Source: Malachius bipustulatus (lineage: Eukaryota; Arthropoda; Insecta; Coleoptera; Melyridae). Taken from it: 64,000 nt of DNA. Below the pieces are notes generated by a model. It saw only the letters and a list, made by a program, of their open reading frames with translations. It did not search any database and was not told where the DNA came from. The first letter of the stretch is position 1. Every line of letters starts with the position of its first letter. A program made the translations under genes and the position numbers. Below, one piece after another: positions 1-12,084 of the stretch. Location: the NCBI GenBank assembly GCA_910589415.1, contig OU342636.1, positions 45,920,037-45,984,036 of the forward strand, in the 5' to 3' direction.

Positions 1-599
1 GTGAAATAAAAATTCATAAGGATCGATTGACGCCATTGACGGTCTAGCAAGCATCTCCCACCCGCTAATTTGAGGTTCTTATGATGACAAATGAATGAGA
101 CAGGTGAATTTTAAGATGGCAAGCAAGCAGAAGGCACGAAACAAAAAGAAGAAGAACAAAACCGACGATAGTCGATGTCCAAAATGACCAACTGTGATGT
201 CAATCAATCATTCATAAATAGTTGTCATGAATGTCATTTGAATCAGGTTCCAATTTGTTTGTTTACATTATTAAAAATTACAATTGAATAAAAAAACAAT
301 ATGAAAACGAAAACCTTAAATTACAAGAAATAATAGATTGGATGGAATAATTAACCATTTAGTAAAGGTGTTATTAAGATCTTTGCAACCCTTTGCAAAT
401 TATAATTAAATTGAAAAATAGATGAAGATTCATAATAATTAAAACATTAAAATTTATAATAATTGATGTTCATCATTGTGAATGTGAAAAATTGTTGGTA
501 GAGTTTTGTATAAGGGTGTGAAGGTGAATAAAGGGTTGGGTCTGTTGGTTTAAACATAAGGTATTTTGTGTCTGTCTGTAGTGTCCTGTCTATTTCAAA
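1..599. other. Non-coding flank, no gene seen
   Basis: AT-rich sequence with no convincing reading frame, RNA gene or repeat pair inside the window. Its right part (about 480-599) lies downstream of the Penelope reading frame and may be that element's 3' untranslated tail. I saw no terminal repeat that would prove this. Confidence 0.4.
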
Positions 600-2650
600 G
601 ATTTCGAATAGGTTCAGAAGAAGTCCTCTATTGGTGACATGTTTAAGAATGATACTGTCTCTGTCCTGGTCAAAAGTATGATTATTATATGATAGAGAGA
701 TAGATGGTGTCCAAAAACCGAATGTTCAGGTCTGTTAATGTGCTCTCTTATTCTAGTGCTGAGCTTGCGACAAGTCTGACCTATGTAAACTGCGCTGCAA
801 TCCGAACACTTCAGTCTATAGACACCACTCATATCTAATTTGGAAAGATGGTCTTTGTTCTGCACCAATGACTGTGCTAAAGTATTGGTGGGACTGAAAG
901 AAATATGTGAATTGGTATGGTTCTGAATAATTTTCGCTAACTGTGAGGAAATGGGACCTATGTAAGGAATAGAAAAGTATCTGCGGGTAGTGTCAGTAGT
1001 GAGTTTATTAGTAATGTATGACGATGTAATGAGGTTGTTTGTGATGTATTTTTTATTTAAATTGTCTATTATTTTGGAGTCGTAACCGTTGTTTGAAGCT
1101 ATGGAGCGTGTAGTATGTCTAGTTCTTTGTTATAGTTAAATTGTGACATCGGAACGTTGTTAAGTCTGTGAATGTAAATTCTAAATGAGGAGAGTTTGTA
1201 TTGAAATTGAAAGGGGTGGTTAGAATTGTAATGAATAGTATGGTCTGTTTGAGTGGGTGGGTCTGTAAATGCTAAATTCAATATTTTCATTATTGTGAGA
1301 GAGAGTGAGGTCGAGAAAATTAATGGATTTGTTGTTCTCTATTTCTATAGTGAATTTGATGTTGTTATGGAGTGAATTTAAAAAATCTAGTATGTACTTC
1401 AAGGGCTGTGTCTTCCTTGCCCTCTATTATTGCAAAACAATCATCGACGTATCTAGACCAATGGATAACTTTATTGAAAAGAGGGGTGATTCACTGAATT
1501 TGGTTTCGAGGCTGTCCATAAAAAAACTCGGCTAAAAGTGGAGATAAAAACTGCTGCCCATGGCTAGGCCATCGTTTTGTGTCCAGAAACTATTGTTAAA
1601 TTGAAAAAAGTTTTGTTTTAAGGAATAGCTTAGTAATGAAATTATGTCTGTTGTGTCTTCTATTGAAATGTGATTTTTTAAATGATTGTAAATTATGTTA
1701 ACTGTATAGTCAATTGGTACAGAGGTGAACAAATTAGTGACGTCGTAGGATACCATAATCTGACCGTTTGTGAGTTTATGACTGGAGATTCTATTTATAA
1801 ATTCATTGTAATTTTTTACTGAAAACTTTGGGGTGAAGTTGGTTAAATTTTTAATAATATTTTTGAGAAAAATGTGGAGGTTGGAACATGGTGGTGTGCC
1901 TATTTGCAATACAACTGGTCTTATTGGTGTGTTGGGTTTTCTGGATTTTGGGCAATGCATATAATCTAGGGGCATGAAAGTTAGTAGGTATAATATGTTT
2001 CGCTCCGTATTATTTATGTAGGGTTTGTTCGAGGGTCTTGGTTAGTTTTTTGAGGTTATTGTAATATTTATTGGTGTGATTGTGATCTAACTGTGAAAAG
2101 TTTCCTTCATTGAAGTCAATAACTTTAGAAATATATGTGAACCTGTCCATGATAACGGGGTACAATTACCTTTGTCGGCTTTGCTTATGATTAGTTGGTT
2201 TTGATCTATTTTCTTTTTTACTTTAATAAGATTTTGATATTCTTTGTTGTTGAGTCTGTCTCTTTTGATTTTGTTGTGTAGGAGGTGTATATAATTAAAA
2301 AGTGCGTTGCTACATCTGTTTCTGATCGTTTGCTTAGTGTTTCTGTCTGTGTCACTTTTCTCAATAATAAGGTCTGTGTGTAATGAAAGGTGTTGTACGT
2401 CTTTATATTTATAATTGAAAACAGAATATTTGAGACCCTTATCTAGTAAGTTTAGTTCGTCTGAAGTGAAATTGGTTTTAGAAAGATTTTTAGTCCTAAA
2501 GTGAAATTGATGACTATTGATACTGTCAATATGAGCTGTGTGATGAGATCTGAGTGAATTTAATTTATTACGAAGTCTAGTGCGTTTTTCAAGAATAATG
2601 TAACTCAAGTCATCATCTATTTCATTTTGGATATTATCAAAAATAAAGCG
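600..2650 (-). pseudogene. Penelope-like retroelement (RT + GIY-YIG), decayed
   Basis: A Penelope-like element read right to left, broken by several frameshifts. The N-terminal part (2608-2087) contains ISKADKGN, a segment typical of the region just before the Penelope reverse transcriptase. The RT core (1975-1532) shows RPVVLQIGTPP, then SYDVTNLFTSVP (motif A region) and DGLAMGSS. The catalytic YVDDCF lies near 1437-1455 in another frame. The C-terminal part (868-614) has YRLKCSDCSAVYIGQTCRKL, matching the GIY-YIG endonuclease that this class carries after the RT. In the family, RT and endonuclease together drive target-primed insertion. At least three frame changes (near 2155, 1950 and 1540) make this copy non-functional. 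No terminal repeat was found, so the ends are approximate. Confidence 0.88.
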
Positions 2651-2894
2651 CTAGGTAAAAAAATTTTAAGTTTGGAATTAATAATACTTTGATTACTGTA
2701 GTGCTTCTTAAGGTGTCCCCTCACTATTTCACCGGATATTCTCCTGCTTTAAGACTGTGGGTTTATACTAAATGAATGTAAATGATATGACGCGGTATTT
2801 GTCATTCCTTCTACAATTCCTTGCGAGAACACATTTCCTAAAGATCTACATTTATTTTACTTACTCCACAGAATAATTGGTAGATGCGGAATTT

Positions 2895-3012
2895 GACAGA
2901 TACTCTGACAAATACTAAGGTATGATAGTCTGTGATACTCATAATAACTGACAGATACTCTAATACTAAGGTATGATAGTCTGTGATACTCATAATAACT
3001 GACAGATACTCT
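2895..3012. repeat. Two-and-a-half-copy tandem repeat, about 51-bp unit
   Basis: The unit runs GACAGATACTCT, then ACTAAGGTATGATAGTC, then TGTGATACTCATAATAACT, and is repeated in direct orientation. It creates spurious repetitive reading frames on the minus strand. No function is evident. Confidence 0.8.
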
Positions 3013-3306
3013 GTTGTAGTGGCAATAATTGACGTTGCGTTGGTAACCAAACATTGATAATTAAATAAAAAAACTGTCACGTTAATTACAGAGGTCATAA
3101 AAGAATTCACGAAGTTATATTTATTTTTGTATTATTCCTTGAATACGAGCAATAATGCTGAAAAATAAAACTGAAAAAGCACAATGTTAGCACACTCATT
3201 GGTAACATCCCCCTGAGAAGAAGAATAAAGTAAGTATTTGACCCAAGTCCCCTGATAAAAAGAAGTAATTTATTGCAAATAAGTGATAGGCACTATACAT
3301 TAGTAT

Positions 3307-3451
3307 GGAAATTGTGTACAGTAACTGACAGTACTAAAAAAGCAATTTCGGAGAAGCGGCAAGCGGAAAATTTTTGTCGCAACGAAAAATTCTGGTTGCC
3401 GCTTCTCTGAAATTTCTTTTTTGGAAATGTCAGTTACTGTACACAATTTCC
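3307..3451. repeat. Small foldback (MITE-like) element
   Basis: The start GGAAATTGTGTACAGTAACT is matched by its reverse complement at the end (AGTTACTGTACACAATTTCC). The inner parts also pair (GAGAAGCGGCAA with TTGCCGCTTCTC), so the whole 145 bp can fold into one hairpin. No coding capacity. Most simply a short non-autonomous DNA transposon. Confidence 0.7.
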
Positions 3452-5727
3452 GAACCGATGTATACGTGAAGATAGACTATGAGTATATGATTGATTTACA
3501 TTGCCGTATATAGCCAAAGCGGAGAATCTTATACATAACTGGCAAAAATACACTGAGACATCTACACGAAGTTGTTTTTTTTCTAAAAGTGTTAATGAAT
3601 ATATAAAATGCGAAGGCAGTATACCTGCCTATCTATCAAAAATGATATAGCCACTTCCCTAATAGATAAATAAAGCCACGATAAAATAATAAAGTAGCAA
3701 GAAATAAAATTTTATTAACAAGCACGACTTTTATTTTACCTATCTGTTTAAATAACGAATGTGTTCAAATAATATTTTTATAATGTAAAAGCAATACCTA
3801 CCCTACAAGCATTGCAATATTCAGTCTATACGTTATAGAAACATCAAAAAATTATTACTTTTTGTCATTTCAACAGAACCTCAATTATTTTTGTCTAGAA
3901 ATCCTGAGAATAGAAATGTGAATTTCCTTTCGATTTTAATTTTTTTATATGAACCTGTGCCACTGCTTGCATTGAGCTGACAACTCTGTCATTTTTTCAC
4001 CCATTTAAAATGCATTGCCCTATGCTACCCACACTGCATAATATCTATGGCCATTACTATAGATGTGTAAATAGTAAGTTGTAATTTTTTTATCATTAGG
4101 CTAGATCTTTAAATTGGCTGTAATATGGTGGTTTCATAGCGGTGAGTTTTTATATAGTTCGCGTCCCCTTCTCAAAATCCGTCTTCTCAGAAACTAAGCA
4201 TCGTACATCCTCAAGCAAAGCAAAAAATTGCCCGAGGATGTACGACGCTTAGTTTCTGAGATATTCGCAGTGACCATATTAATTACTCACCGGGTACTGG
4301 ATGTTAACGCAAGGTGCAAATTGGAATAAAATGTTTTTCCCTCAATTGGGAGGAAATACGCAGACTTAATAACAAATAATTATGTGAATTTTTAGACAGT
4401 TGTAGTACGTTCATGGAAAATCTGACGTTTATGAAGTTAAATTTGACATTCCCAACTTTTTGTGAGAATGAGAATGCGCTACCCTAGTAAAGCGGTAATC
4501 CAGGTTCCCTTAATACAATCGAAAAGTCTGCGCGCGTGGACAGTTCACCACTCAAAGTTAACCCATTTCTCTGATAGATGGCGGCACTAACAGATACAAT
4601 CGATAAGTCAACGCGCGCCGGCACTATGGATATTTGAATATTTGAATTCGATATGAATATTTTTCATTAGTTTTACTTTTATGTCTGACTGTTCCATTTT
4701 ATTATCAACAATAATTATTATTATCGACATTTTTTATACCTTAAGTTCCGTGTTGTAACTTTTTATATGTCAAAAAATTTCCAATACAATACCCGCCAGT
4801 TTACCACAGCAGGAAACAATTTCTGATTAAATACATAATTGCCATGGCAACGGGAATAAATTCAAAAACCTACTTTATTGGTTGAATATCGACGTCGTGT
4901 ATTTTTTCAATGAAATTAAATTTTTTCTGCAACGTTTGCACTTACGTAGGTAGGTATGTCGAAAAAAATTCTTGTTTTTCATAAAAGCAGTGAAAATGAT
5001 TCATTCTTGTACATATTATTGTAATTATTAGAAAACAAATAATGTCTTTCCAATGCTGTCAAAAGCAACTACCCGTGACTTTCATGTATTCGAAAAATAT
5101 AACTTGATGTCATAACTCGAATATTAAAAAAATAATAATAATAAAATTGCCACGCCACTGTAAGAGTGTGTAAATAAATTATTTTCTTCTAATTCTATAT
5201 TCTTATAGTAAATAAGAGAGAGTGGAAGAAGAAAACTTGAAAAATCGAGTTTTCGCAAATAACACTCGAAAACAATAATAGAGAAGATGATGGCCAATTT
5301 CAGTTTTCACCATTGACGTTTTTTAAAAAAATAAGAGATCGAGGATAATGCGCGGTCCATTTTCCTGCGAGAATCTCTTTATTAGGTAATATTTCTGGAG
5401 ATTCCCTATTGAAACATCAAAATTAAATGCCATAATGCTAAGAGAAAGAACAATAAAAACTAAAAATCTAAACAATTTCTGAAAAAATATCATCGCACTT
5501 GTGCTTTTGTTATTCTTCTGCTATGTAATTATTGTACATTTCCATTTGAGAAAATTTATCTTCAGAGTTTTATGCGCCTATAACTCCCGAGCGAAGCCCC
5601 TTAATTTAGAGACCCCACTATAATTATTATTTTCAAATTTGAAAAACTATGATTTTTTCATAATAACTTCATGAAAGTAAGAAATTATTTCTGCACAATT
5701 TTTGTATGTCTACTTTGACACTATATA
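3452..5727. other. Intergenic, no gene seen
   Basis: AT-rich sequence without a supported gene. It holds the 75-bp hairpin at 4186-4260. It also holds a short imperfect direct repeat (TACAATCGAAAAGTCTGCGC near 4507; TACAATCGATAAGTCAACGC near 4595). Nothing else was recognised. Confidence 0.4.
4186..4260. repeat. 75-bp near-perfect hairpin
   Basis: CTCAGAAACTAAGC at the left pairs with GCTTAGTTTCTGAG at the right, and CGTACATCCTC pairs with GAGGATGTACG. The loop is about 20 bp. Consistent with a tiny foldback element; a structured RNA is not excluded. Confidence 0.65.
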
Positions 5728-5988
5728 AAGGGTCGCTTGTTCAAACGTATAAATTAAAAATTTTCAGATAATAATTACTGATTTCAAATTGCAAATTTTG
5801 AAAATACGACGAATATATTTAAAGATCTTTCATTTTTTAATCAATAATAATTATTATCTAAGTCTTCTTCTTAAAGGGAGCAGAATTTATTTTCAGCATT
5901 ATCAGACCATAGTTTAGATAATATACAGGGCATTTTAAAATCAGTAATTATCTGAAAATTGTTCATTTACGCTTGAACAACCGGCCCT
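5728..5988. repeat. MITE-like element with diverged inverted repeats
   Basis: The left end AGGGTCGCTTGTTCAAACG pairs with the right end CGCTTGAACAACCGGCCCT. The next block (TTTTCAGATAATAATTACTG) pairs with CAGTAATTATCTGAAAA. Each arm is about 55 bp and roughly 80% matched by eye. No coding content and no clear target duplication. Confidence 0.55.
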
Positions 5989-6473
5989 AAGTTTATTATT
6001 ATTAATTGTGAGGGTGAGGAGTCGGCGGTCGTTTATTATTAATCCTGCATCAAACCTTCGAGTTACGCGAGAAAAAGTAGTTTTTCAGGTATAGTAGTGC
6101 CAGCAGTCGGTGAAGTACCTCCAATTACATTGCGATCGCAGGCTTCGACAGTGGAGTGGGATCGAATCGAACATCGTGCGCTTTCAGTTTAAATCAAGGC
6201 AAGGCTGACCGCGCATTTAATAATACACACAGTTAACAGAGTAGATATCGCGCGGCCGCGGCGCCGGGAGAACGGGAATACTTTTGAATTGCGTCGTATG
6301 ATGGCGTCGTTTCAATTTTCTTTCTTTGAGGTCTGATTTTTATCGTTTCGGCATTTTAAATTATTCAAACTGTTTTTGTGGGACCCAAAGAACCGCGGAT
6401 GGTTATACCTACCTGCCTAGTTATTCGCTTTTCCGAGCGTCGTTTCCGAGCGTAGTGAAGAGAAGTGGTCAAG

Positions 6474-6514
6474 ATGGTGAGAGAAGAGAAGATTGGACAG
6501 AATAATAGCAAATG
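6474..6514 (+). CDS. Candidate first coding exon of a host gene
   Basis: Upstream (about 6000-6300) the sequence becomes GC-rich with CpG-rich blocks such as GCGCGGCCGCGGCGCCGGG, unlike its AT-rich surroundings, as often seen at promoters. An ATG at 6474 in context AAGATGG opens a short frame (MVREEKIGQNNSK) that meets a strong splice donor, ATG|GTGAGC, at 6514/6515. I could not find the acceptor or next exon, and the peptide is not recognised. This could equally be an unrelated ATG in a GC-rich patch. Confidence 0.22.
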
Positions 6515-6520
6515 GTGAGC

Positions 6521-7860
6521 GGTCTCTGCTTTCTTTTTTAATGCTTAAAAATTTTGAAACTTTTCATAATCATCCGCATCAGATATCTATTTGTTTATGT
6601 TTTTCGCAGCATGCTTCTCACGTTTAATTTGTTGATAAAATTCCCAATTCCAAACAAATCCCAAGTTATTTAAAATTTCACAAATGCTCAAGGTAATCCA
6701 TGAACGTATAAAATGTTTCCGAAATTTTGAGAGACTGGATTTCAACCAACTTTTAATAATTTTTCATAACATAACACAGTATTATTCGTGGGAAGTCCCT
6801 CCCAGTACAGTTAGTAAGTAACCTTGAAACAGAAGCCGAGCACAAATCGCGGGGCCCGGGCGAGGAGTAATGTGACGACGACCGGAAACGGACGCGGAAT
6901 GTTATTGTCCTAAACAATAATGTTCTCGAATGTTTCTCTGCGTGGATTAAAATTAATTTCTTGGAGTGGATTAGAATTAGTTTTCTTCTTTGGAAAAAAA
7001 ATGACAGAAAACTTTTTACTGAACATTTGTGAGGGATGTTAAGAACGACATAATTATTATAAAAAAAGTTACCAACCGCTAGCCACGGCTTAATTGTTTA
7101 TTTAACAAATTAGGTGCAAAATTCCATTGTTTGTGGAATATTAAAAAAAAAATCATTTCTTAAACTACTCATGTATTGACATTCGAAATACGTGGAAATT
7201 TTTAATAAAAAATGTAAGTAGGTACCTATGTAAACTTTTTTTCGAAAGTGATAACTGTAAGCTGCAGCATTTTTTTCCAACGCCCGAAAATCGGAAACAG
7301 TGTAAATTACACTAGAAGGACGCGCGGCATCATGAAAATTTAACAGTTCTGGTGGGAGACGGGAGGGGCGACCGACACAGGATAGGTACTAGAATGAATA
7401 ATAATTATTCTAGTTTGATTCTGTTCCAATAATCCAATAATAATAATTATTCTAATTCCAATGAGCAAGAAGGACACACATTCAGCAGGAATGTGATGTG
7501 TTTATAATAATACAGTCTTTTTCTTTTGGTTTTCGTCTTTTGTCAATTGCTTTTCCAAAGTTGTCATTGTCATTTATGATTTTCTCATTTATCATACGTC
7601 AGTTTGATTTTTCAATTTAAATTCCACTTTTGTCAAATTAGATTCCTTTAATACCAAATGCTTTTCCGATGTTTATAATAATGTCACTGTACGTAAATAG
7701 GAAAAGCAATTGACATATAAAGTGAAACTGATTTGACATAAAATAAAATTGAGAAAGACACAAGTGGATGATGGGCCTATGTAGCAAAATCATTTTCTCG
7801 AGATATTTCAGTTTAAAGTTAATAAATAATAACATACTGTGTTATCTACATGAAAAAATA
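6521..7860. other. Non-coding stretch, possibly intronic
   Basis: No supported gene. It includes a GC-rich patch near 6835-6900 (GCGGGGCCCGGGCGAGG) and AT-rich microsatellite-like runs near 7390-7450 (AATAATAATTATTCTA). If the candidate exon upstream is real, this would be first-intron sequence. Confidence 0.3.
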
Positions 7861-8023
7861 AAATAATGACAGCTTGCTATATAAATGTATGTGCGCAAAT
7901 GCTTCGTTTTCCATTCCAGATACAGGGTGTTATAGGTTTACTTAAAAACTGACGATTTATTTATTTGCTCTGAAACCGGTCGAGATGTGCAAATGAAATT
8001 TGGTGGGTTTTAAGAGGAAGTGA

Positions 8024-9480
8024 GATGGCACATTTTTTGACATGCAATTTCAAAGAATGTACAGTACAACAGTGGCACGCGCATACGGGTAATGATCTCA
8101 TTTTTTTTTTTTTTTTTGAAAAAAATGGTAGGTACGCCACTGAGATTTTTTATAGCAAACTGTCGTTATTTTTTCATGCAGAATCACCGCCTGAAGTTTG
8201 CCGCACTTATTTACAGGGTGTTAGTAAAAAGTAAAAAATAATAACAGTTTGTATTAACATATTATGTAAAAGTATGTGCGCAAATGCTTCGTTTTCATAC
8301 ATACGAAGTGTTGGAGGTTTTATTAAGAAATGACGACTTGCTAATAATAATACAGGGTGTTTTGTAATTGAATGTAAATATTTAAGGGGGTGATTTTTGG
8401 GTCAATTTTAAGAAGAAAACTTCATAAGAACGTATGTCCTAAAAGTCTTAGCTTTTGAGATACAGGGTCGTAAAGTTTTTTAAAATAAATAATTTTTTCA
8501 TAATACATATCTGTAATGCCGCTCGGGATATTTTAATGAAATTTAATAGTAGACATCAGGTATTACTCATCAAGAGGCATTTTTTCATGTACCACATTTC
8601 GTTTTATCTCCACTAGTCACATCTTGCAGAATTTTACCTGCATATTTTTATATTTTTTTATTGTCATTTTAACGACAATCTTGTGACCATGTAGAGAAAC
8701 AGATTTTAGTTTTTTAGGCGAAAACCATGCATCGGACTGAAAAAAAATTGGTAATCAAATTTGCTTGGAAATGAATGGGGACTCCAAAAATGATTTCTAT
8801 TTCAACAGAAATCAGTGGAGTACCATCAATGTCTGCTAAAATATGCCGGTAAAATTCTGCACGATCGTGCACCATCGTCACTAATGGAAATAAAATGAAA
8901 CGTGGTACATGAAAAAATGCCCCTTGATGCGTAATACCTGTATACGAAATTTCATTAAAATATACAGAGCGGTATTATATAGATATTACGAAAAAATGAT
9001 TTATTTTAATAGGACTTTACCACCCTGTATCTCAAAAGTTAAGACTCTTAGGACATACGTTCTTATGAAGTTTTCTTCTTAAAATGGGTCCAAAAATCAC
9101 CCCTTTAAATATTGACATTCAATTACATAACACCCTGTATAATACAATAACATTGAACCAGAACTATAATAGAAAATGAAACTAATAAAAATTTAAATGG
9201 GCTCGAAACTACAACAAAATGTTGAAAATGATCTCCTTCAGACGTTTTATTTTTATTTTTATGTTTTATTTTTTTGCATAGAAATGACGCTCCATACGAA
9301 AAAAAGACAGGAAAGATTTTTTATCACAAATTGAACGAGAAATTAAAAAATGATATTTAATTTAAGAAATCTCAACGGCGTAGGTACCATTTTTTCTTTA
9401 AAAAAAATTGAGATCATTACTCGTATGCGCGTCACTGTTGAGCATAAAATTCTTAAATGCATGTCAAAAAAGGCGCAATC
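8024..9480. repeat. Outer inverted repeat hosting a nested foldback element
   Basis: Sequence at 8024-8125 (TGACATGCAATTTCAAAGAA, then CGCGCATACGGGTAATGATC) recurs inverted at about 9385-9480 (GATCATTACTCGTATGCGCG, then AATGCATGTCAAAAAA). The CAGGGTG element at 8351-9140 lies between the arms, so one repeat appears to have been invaded by another. A further direct pair (TATGTGCGCAAATGCTTCG) occurs near 7890 and 8272. Confidence 0.6.
8351..9140. mobile_element. Long-armed foldback element with CAGGGTG ends and TA flanks
   Basis: The left end TACAGGGTGTTTTGTAATTG pairs with the right end CAATTACATAACACCCTGTA. The inverted similarity continues for several hundred bp, so nearly the whole 790 bp is two arms. 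The TA at each end suits a Tc1/mariner-superfamily target duplication, but no transposase is encoded. A truncated relative lies at 27600-28229, and a different family with similar ends at 14861-15813. Confidence 0.75.
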
Positions 9481-9499
9481 AATTCCTGTATTATGGAAA

Positions 9500-9940
9500 A
9501 CGAGGCATTTGCCCATATATGTTTATATGTATAGTAAACTTGTGACGGTTTTATTTTGTCACCTCATAATAATGGTTGCGGTGGTTATGATTTATTTTAT
9601 TTATTGTAAATAAAAACAATGGGGTTATGTTATTTGTTTATATTTTGTTTATTATTTCTGATTTATTTATTTTAGTGGCTGTTATTCTGTGGTCTCTTGT
9701 CTTGTCAGTGTTATTTGTCATTGTCATTATTAATGGTGGAACTGAATGTTCTTTTTATTTTTGCAAGAGGAATCTTGATCCTGCTGACCGAGACTATCAG
9801 TTTTTTTTTCTCAAAAAGTTCGATCTATCTAATCACCCTGATTAAAAGTAGACAAAAAAAAAGGAAACTAAGAGGAAAAATTCAACAAAATTAAAATTGA
9901 ATTATTAAAATAAAAATCCACTCAGAGGAGAACTTTAAAA
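9500..9940. other. Intergenic, no gene seen
   Basis: T-rich sequence with runs of TTTATT. The open frames here look like low-complexity chance products. Nothing else recognised. Confidence 0.35.
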
Positions 9941-9948
9941 CCTTTTCT

Positions 9949-10640
9949 GGTCGTTAATAATTATTGAAACCCAGCTTCACATTAAACTCGTAGGGAGTTT
10001 CAACGTGTGTTGGAGTAGGAGAAGCTGGATTTCGCTAGGCCGACCGTGCAGGGTACTGGTGGTACGGTCATTCTTCTTAGAAGGATAAAAATTTATTACG
10101 GCAAGAAAACTCTCCAAGGATTGTTCCTTAAACGCCCTCCTTCTGCATCGGAGGTGAGTAATTGCAATTCCACTTTACTACGACACTTATTTTAGTTAAC
10201 CAAAAAGGATATTGCTGGCACGCTTTGTGTCAGCCGAACTTTCCTATAGTCTCCGACAGCAGGTTACAGATGTTCTCTTTGCAGGGTTGTTCGTCCAGGG
10301 TATATTTTTTCATCCACAGTAACTTTTCGGACGTGGTAACTGTTGATTTACTGATGTTGAAAACTGATGATTTACTTTTGCGGCACGGAGTCACCAGAGT
10401 AGAGTCTCCATCTTGTCTTTGGCACCGGCTGTCCCTGCCTCCTGCCTGACCGAGCCCGACGTACAGTCGTTGGTGAGAGCAACCCGGCCTGCACAGGTAT
10501 TTACTATTTGTCAATTACCTCCACTGCCTCAGGAGCCCCATTGGCACCGAGTCCAGGACTTCACCAAGGTTTTATTTCATATTTTAGTTACTAATAGTGT
10601 GAACCAACAGCAGCTGCTCGCGGGGTAGATTATAAGGGAC
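9949..10640 (+). ncRNA. Candidate spliced transcript with structured 5' segment
   Basis: A locally GC-richer stretch. At its start GGTCG (9949) can pair with CGACC (10041), and inside that CCAGCTTC (9971) pairs with GAAGCTGG (10021), giving nested stems. A consensus donor GAG|GTGAGT at 10153/10154 and an acceptor TTCTCTTTGCAG|G at 10284/10285 bound a 131-bp potential intron. No continuous protein frame is convincing across the splice. It could be a non-coding or 5'-untranslated host exon pair, or a leader of a degenerate element. Confidence 0.25.
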
Positions 10641-10877
10641 TTAGCGTAGGCTAGAAATTAGTCTTTGTATTTTTTTTACCTTCGTGATATATGCCGATAC
10701 GTACCTGGATGAGTCGATGTAGCTCGTTTCAAGTTATAATATAAACTAGGCACTCCCGTGGAGCTGATTGTTTTATTACTATCTATTCTGGCCAACCTTA
10801 AACAACCCCTGTTAGGCAGAAAACCCTGCTGCCGTGTTTGCATCCGACAATAAACATCTATTTGAACCATTGTTCGC

Positions 10878-11125
10878 TGGCAACCGTGGTGGTAACTATT
10901 TACTTGATTTTCCTTCATCATAATTAATAATTTAATTATAATTTATAATAAAATAACACAACAATAATAGTAAAAAAATTACAAGTAGCGCCACCCAGAG
11001 AACCAGCGGTATATATTAATCGGACTCGACAGGTGGCGTTGACAGCTAGGTGACAACTCGCCCCCTGAGCTAGCCGTTTTCGCCTAATCCACGCTCAGGC
11101 TCACGGTTCCGTGTGGCAAACTGTC
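10878..11125 (+). repeat. Dispersed repeat, copy 1
   Basis: The segment GTGGTGGTAACTATTTACTT ... CAGGTGGCGTTGACAGCTAG ... CGCTCAGGCTCACGGTTCC recurs in the same orientation at 34710-34917. No coding frame. It could be a SINE-like or other short element; no poly(A) tail or RNA polymerase III boxes were identified with confidence. Confidence 0.6.
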
Positions 11126-11172
11126 ATTATTTTTTCAATTTTTTTTTTTAATTTATTATTCTTATGTGAGTC

Positions 11173-11552
11173 AATGGGTACGTTCACCTGACGTCAACTG
11201 TTGAATAGCAGCGCAAAACGGTTGAGTACAAGTTGTTTCAACATGTTGGAAATAGTCTGAACGCATTGTTGACATCGAGAGATTTGTGACATGTTTCTGG
11301 ATACGATTCAAGTTCATAGAAGTAATTATTAGCATTTATTTGTCGCTGATTGTATCAGGAGCATTCTTACTTGCAACTTTTACTTCCCACTTGGCGCATG
11401 TCCGCAATATACACGTTGACTGTGCTGAGCGTGAAATATTTACGCTCACAAAAATACTCAACAGTTGAACAACGGTTGTAAGTGAGCGGTATGTCTGAAC
11501 GCAAGCGCTACCTCAACAACTCAACGGTTGACGTCAGGTGAACGTACCCATT
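11173..11552. mobile_element. 380-bp TIR element (MITE), copy 1
   Basis: Perfect terminal inverted repeats beginning AATGGGTACGTTCACCTGAC, with imperfect pairing further in (GTTGAATAG, GCAAAACGGTTGAG). The element has a near-identical second copy at 34240-34620. No transposase. TCA flanks the inner ATGGG ends at this copy, but the second copy does not confirm a TSD. Confidence 0.8.
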
Positions 11553-11888
11553 CACTTTTAGATTAATTTAGAAAAAACTTTAAATTTTTTTCATCATTTT
11601 GACCCAAATTAGAATTCAAATTTCATTACTATGTTTAATTATATTATCGTTTTTGTTGCTGTTGAATTTTGAAACAAATTTAATGATTAACAATTTACAA
11701 GAACTTGAAAGCGGATATAATGCTGGTACGTCTCTGTATACATTTCGAAGCGCTTGGCATTGTCGTCAAGTGGGTACATCCGAAACTCGAGGTATTTAAT
11801 CGGCGTTTCTGGCAGGACCGTACTCTCATCGCACTCTCAAAATCGATTTTTCATGCCGTTTTGTTGCCTTCTCTTTCATTTGCAATTA

Positions 11889-12002
11889 GCAGTGATGTGA
11901 CGTATTCTTTACCTCTATTCTTTACGCGATTCTTTGCGGGTAAAGAATTCATTCTTTACATGGACTTTTGTCGGGGTAAAGAATCAAAGACGTAAAGAAT
12001 GT
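11889..12002. repeat. ATTCTTTAC/GTAAAGAAT motif array
   Basis: A cluster of ATTCTTTAC and its complement GTAAAGAAT, beginning near CAGTGATGTGACGTATTC. The same array occurs in both arms of the big palindrome (about 25660-25755 and 26305-26400). It resembles the subterminal motif arrays of the hAT-type elements in this window, but no opposite terminus or TSD was found here. Confidence 0.5.
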
Positions 12003-12084
12003 AAATAATGCTCAGTGTCACTGTCATTAGTCATTGTCAATACTCATTTTACTGCTGCTCTGCTGCTGCTCTGCCCATGTTTTG

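Noticed and set aside
2838..3110. Repetitive protein with EYLSVIMSITDYHTLV units
   Set aside because: It is the translation of the 51-bp tandem repeat, with no further support.
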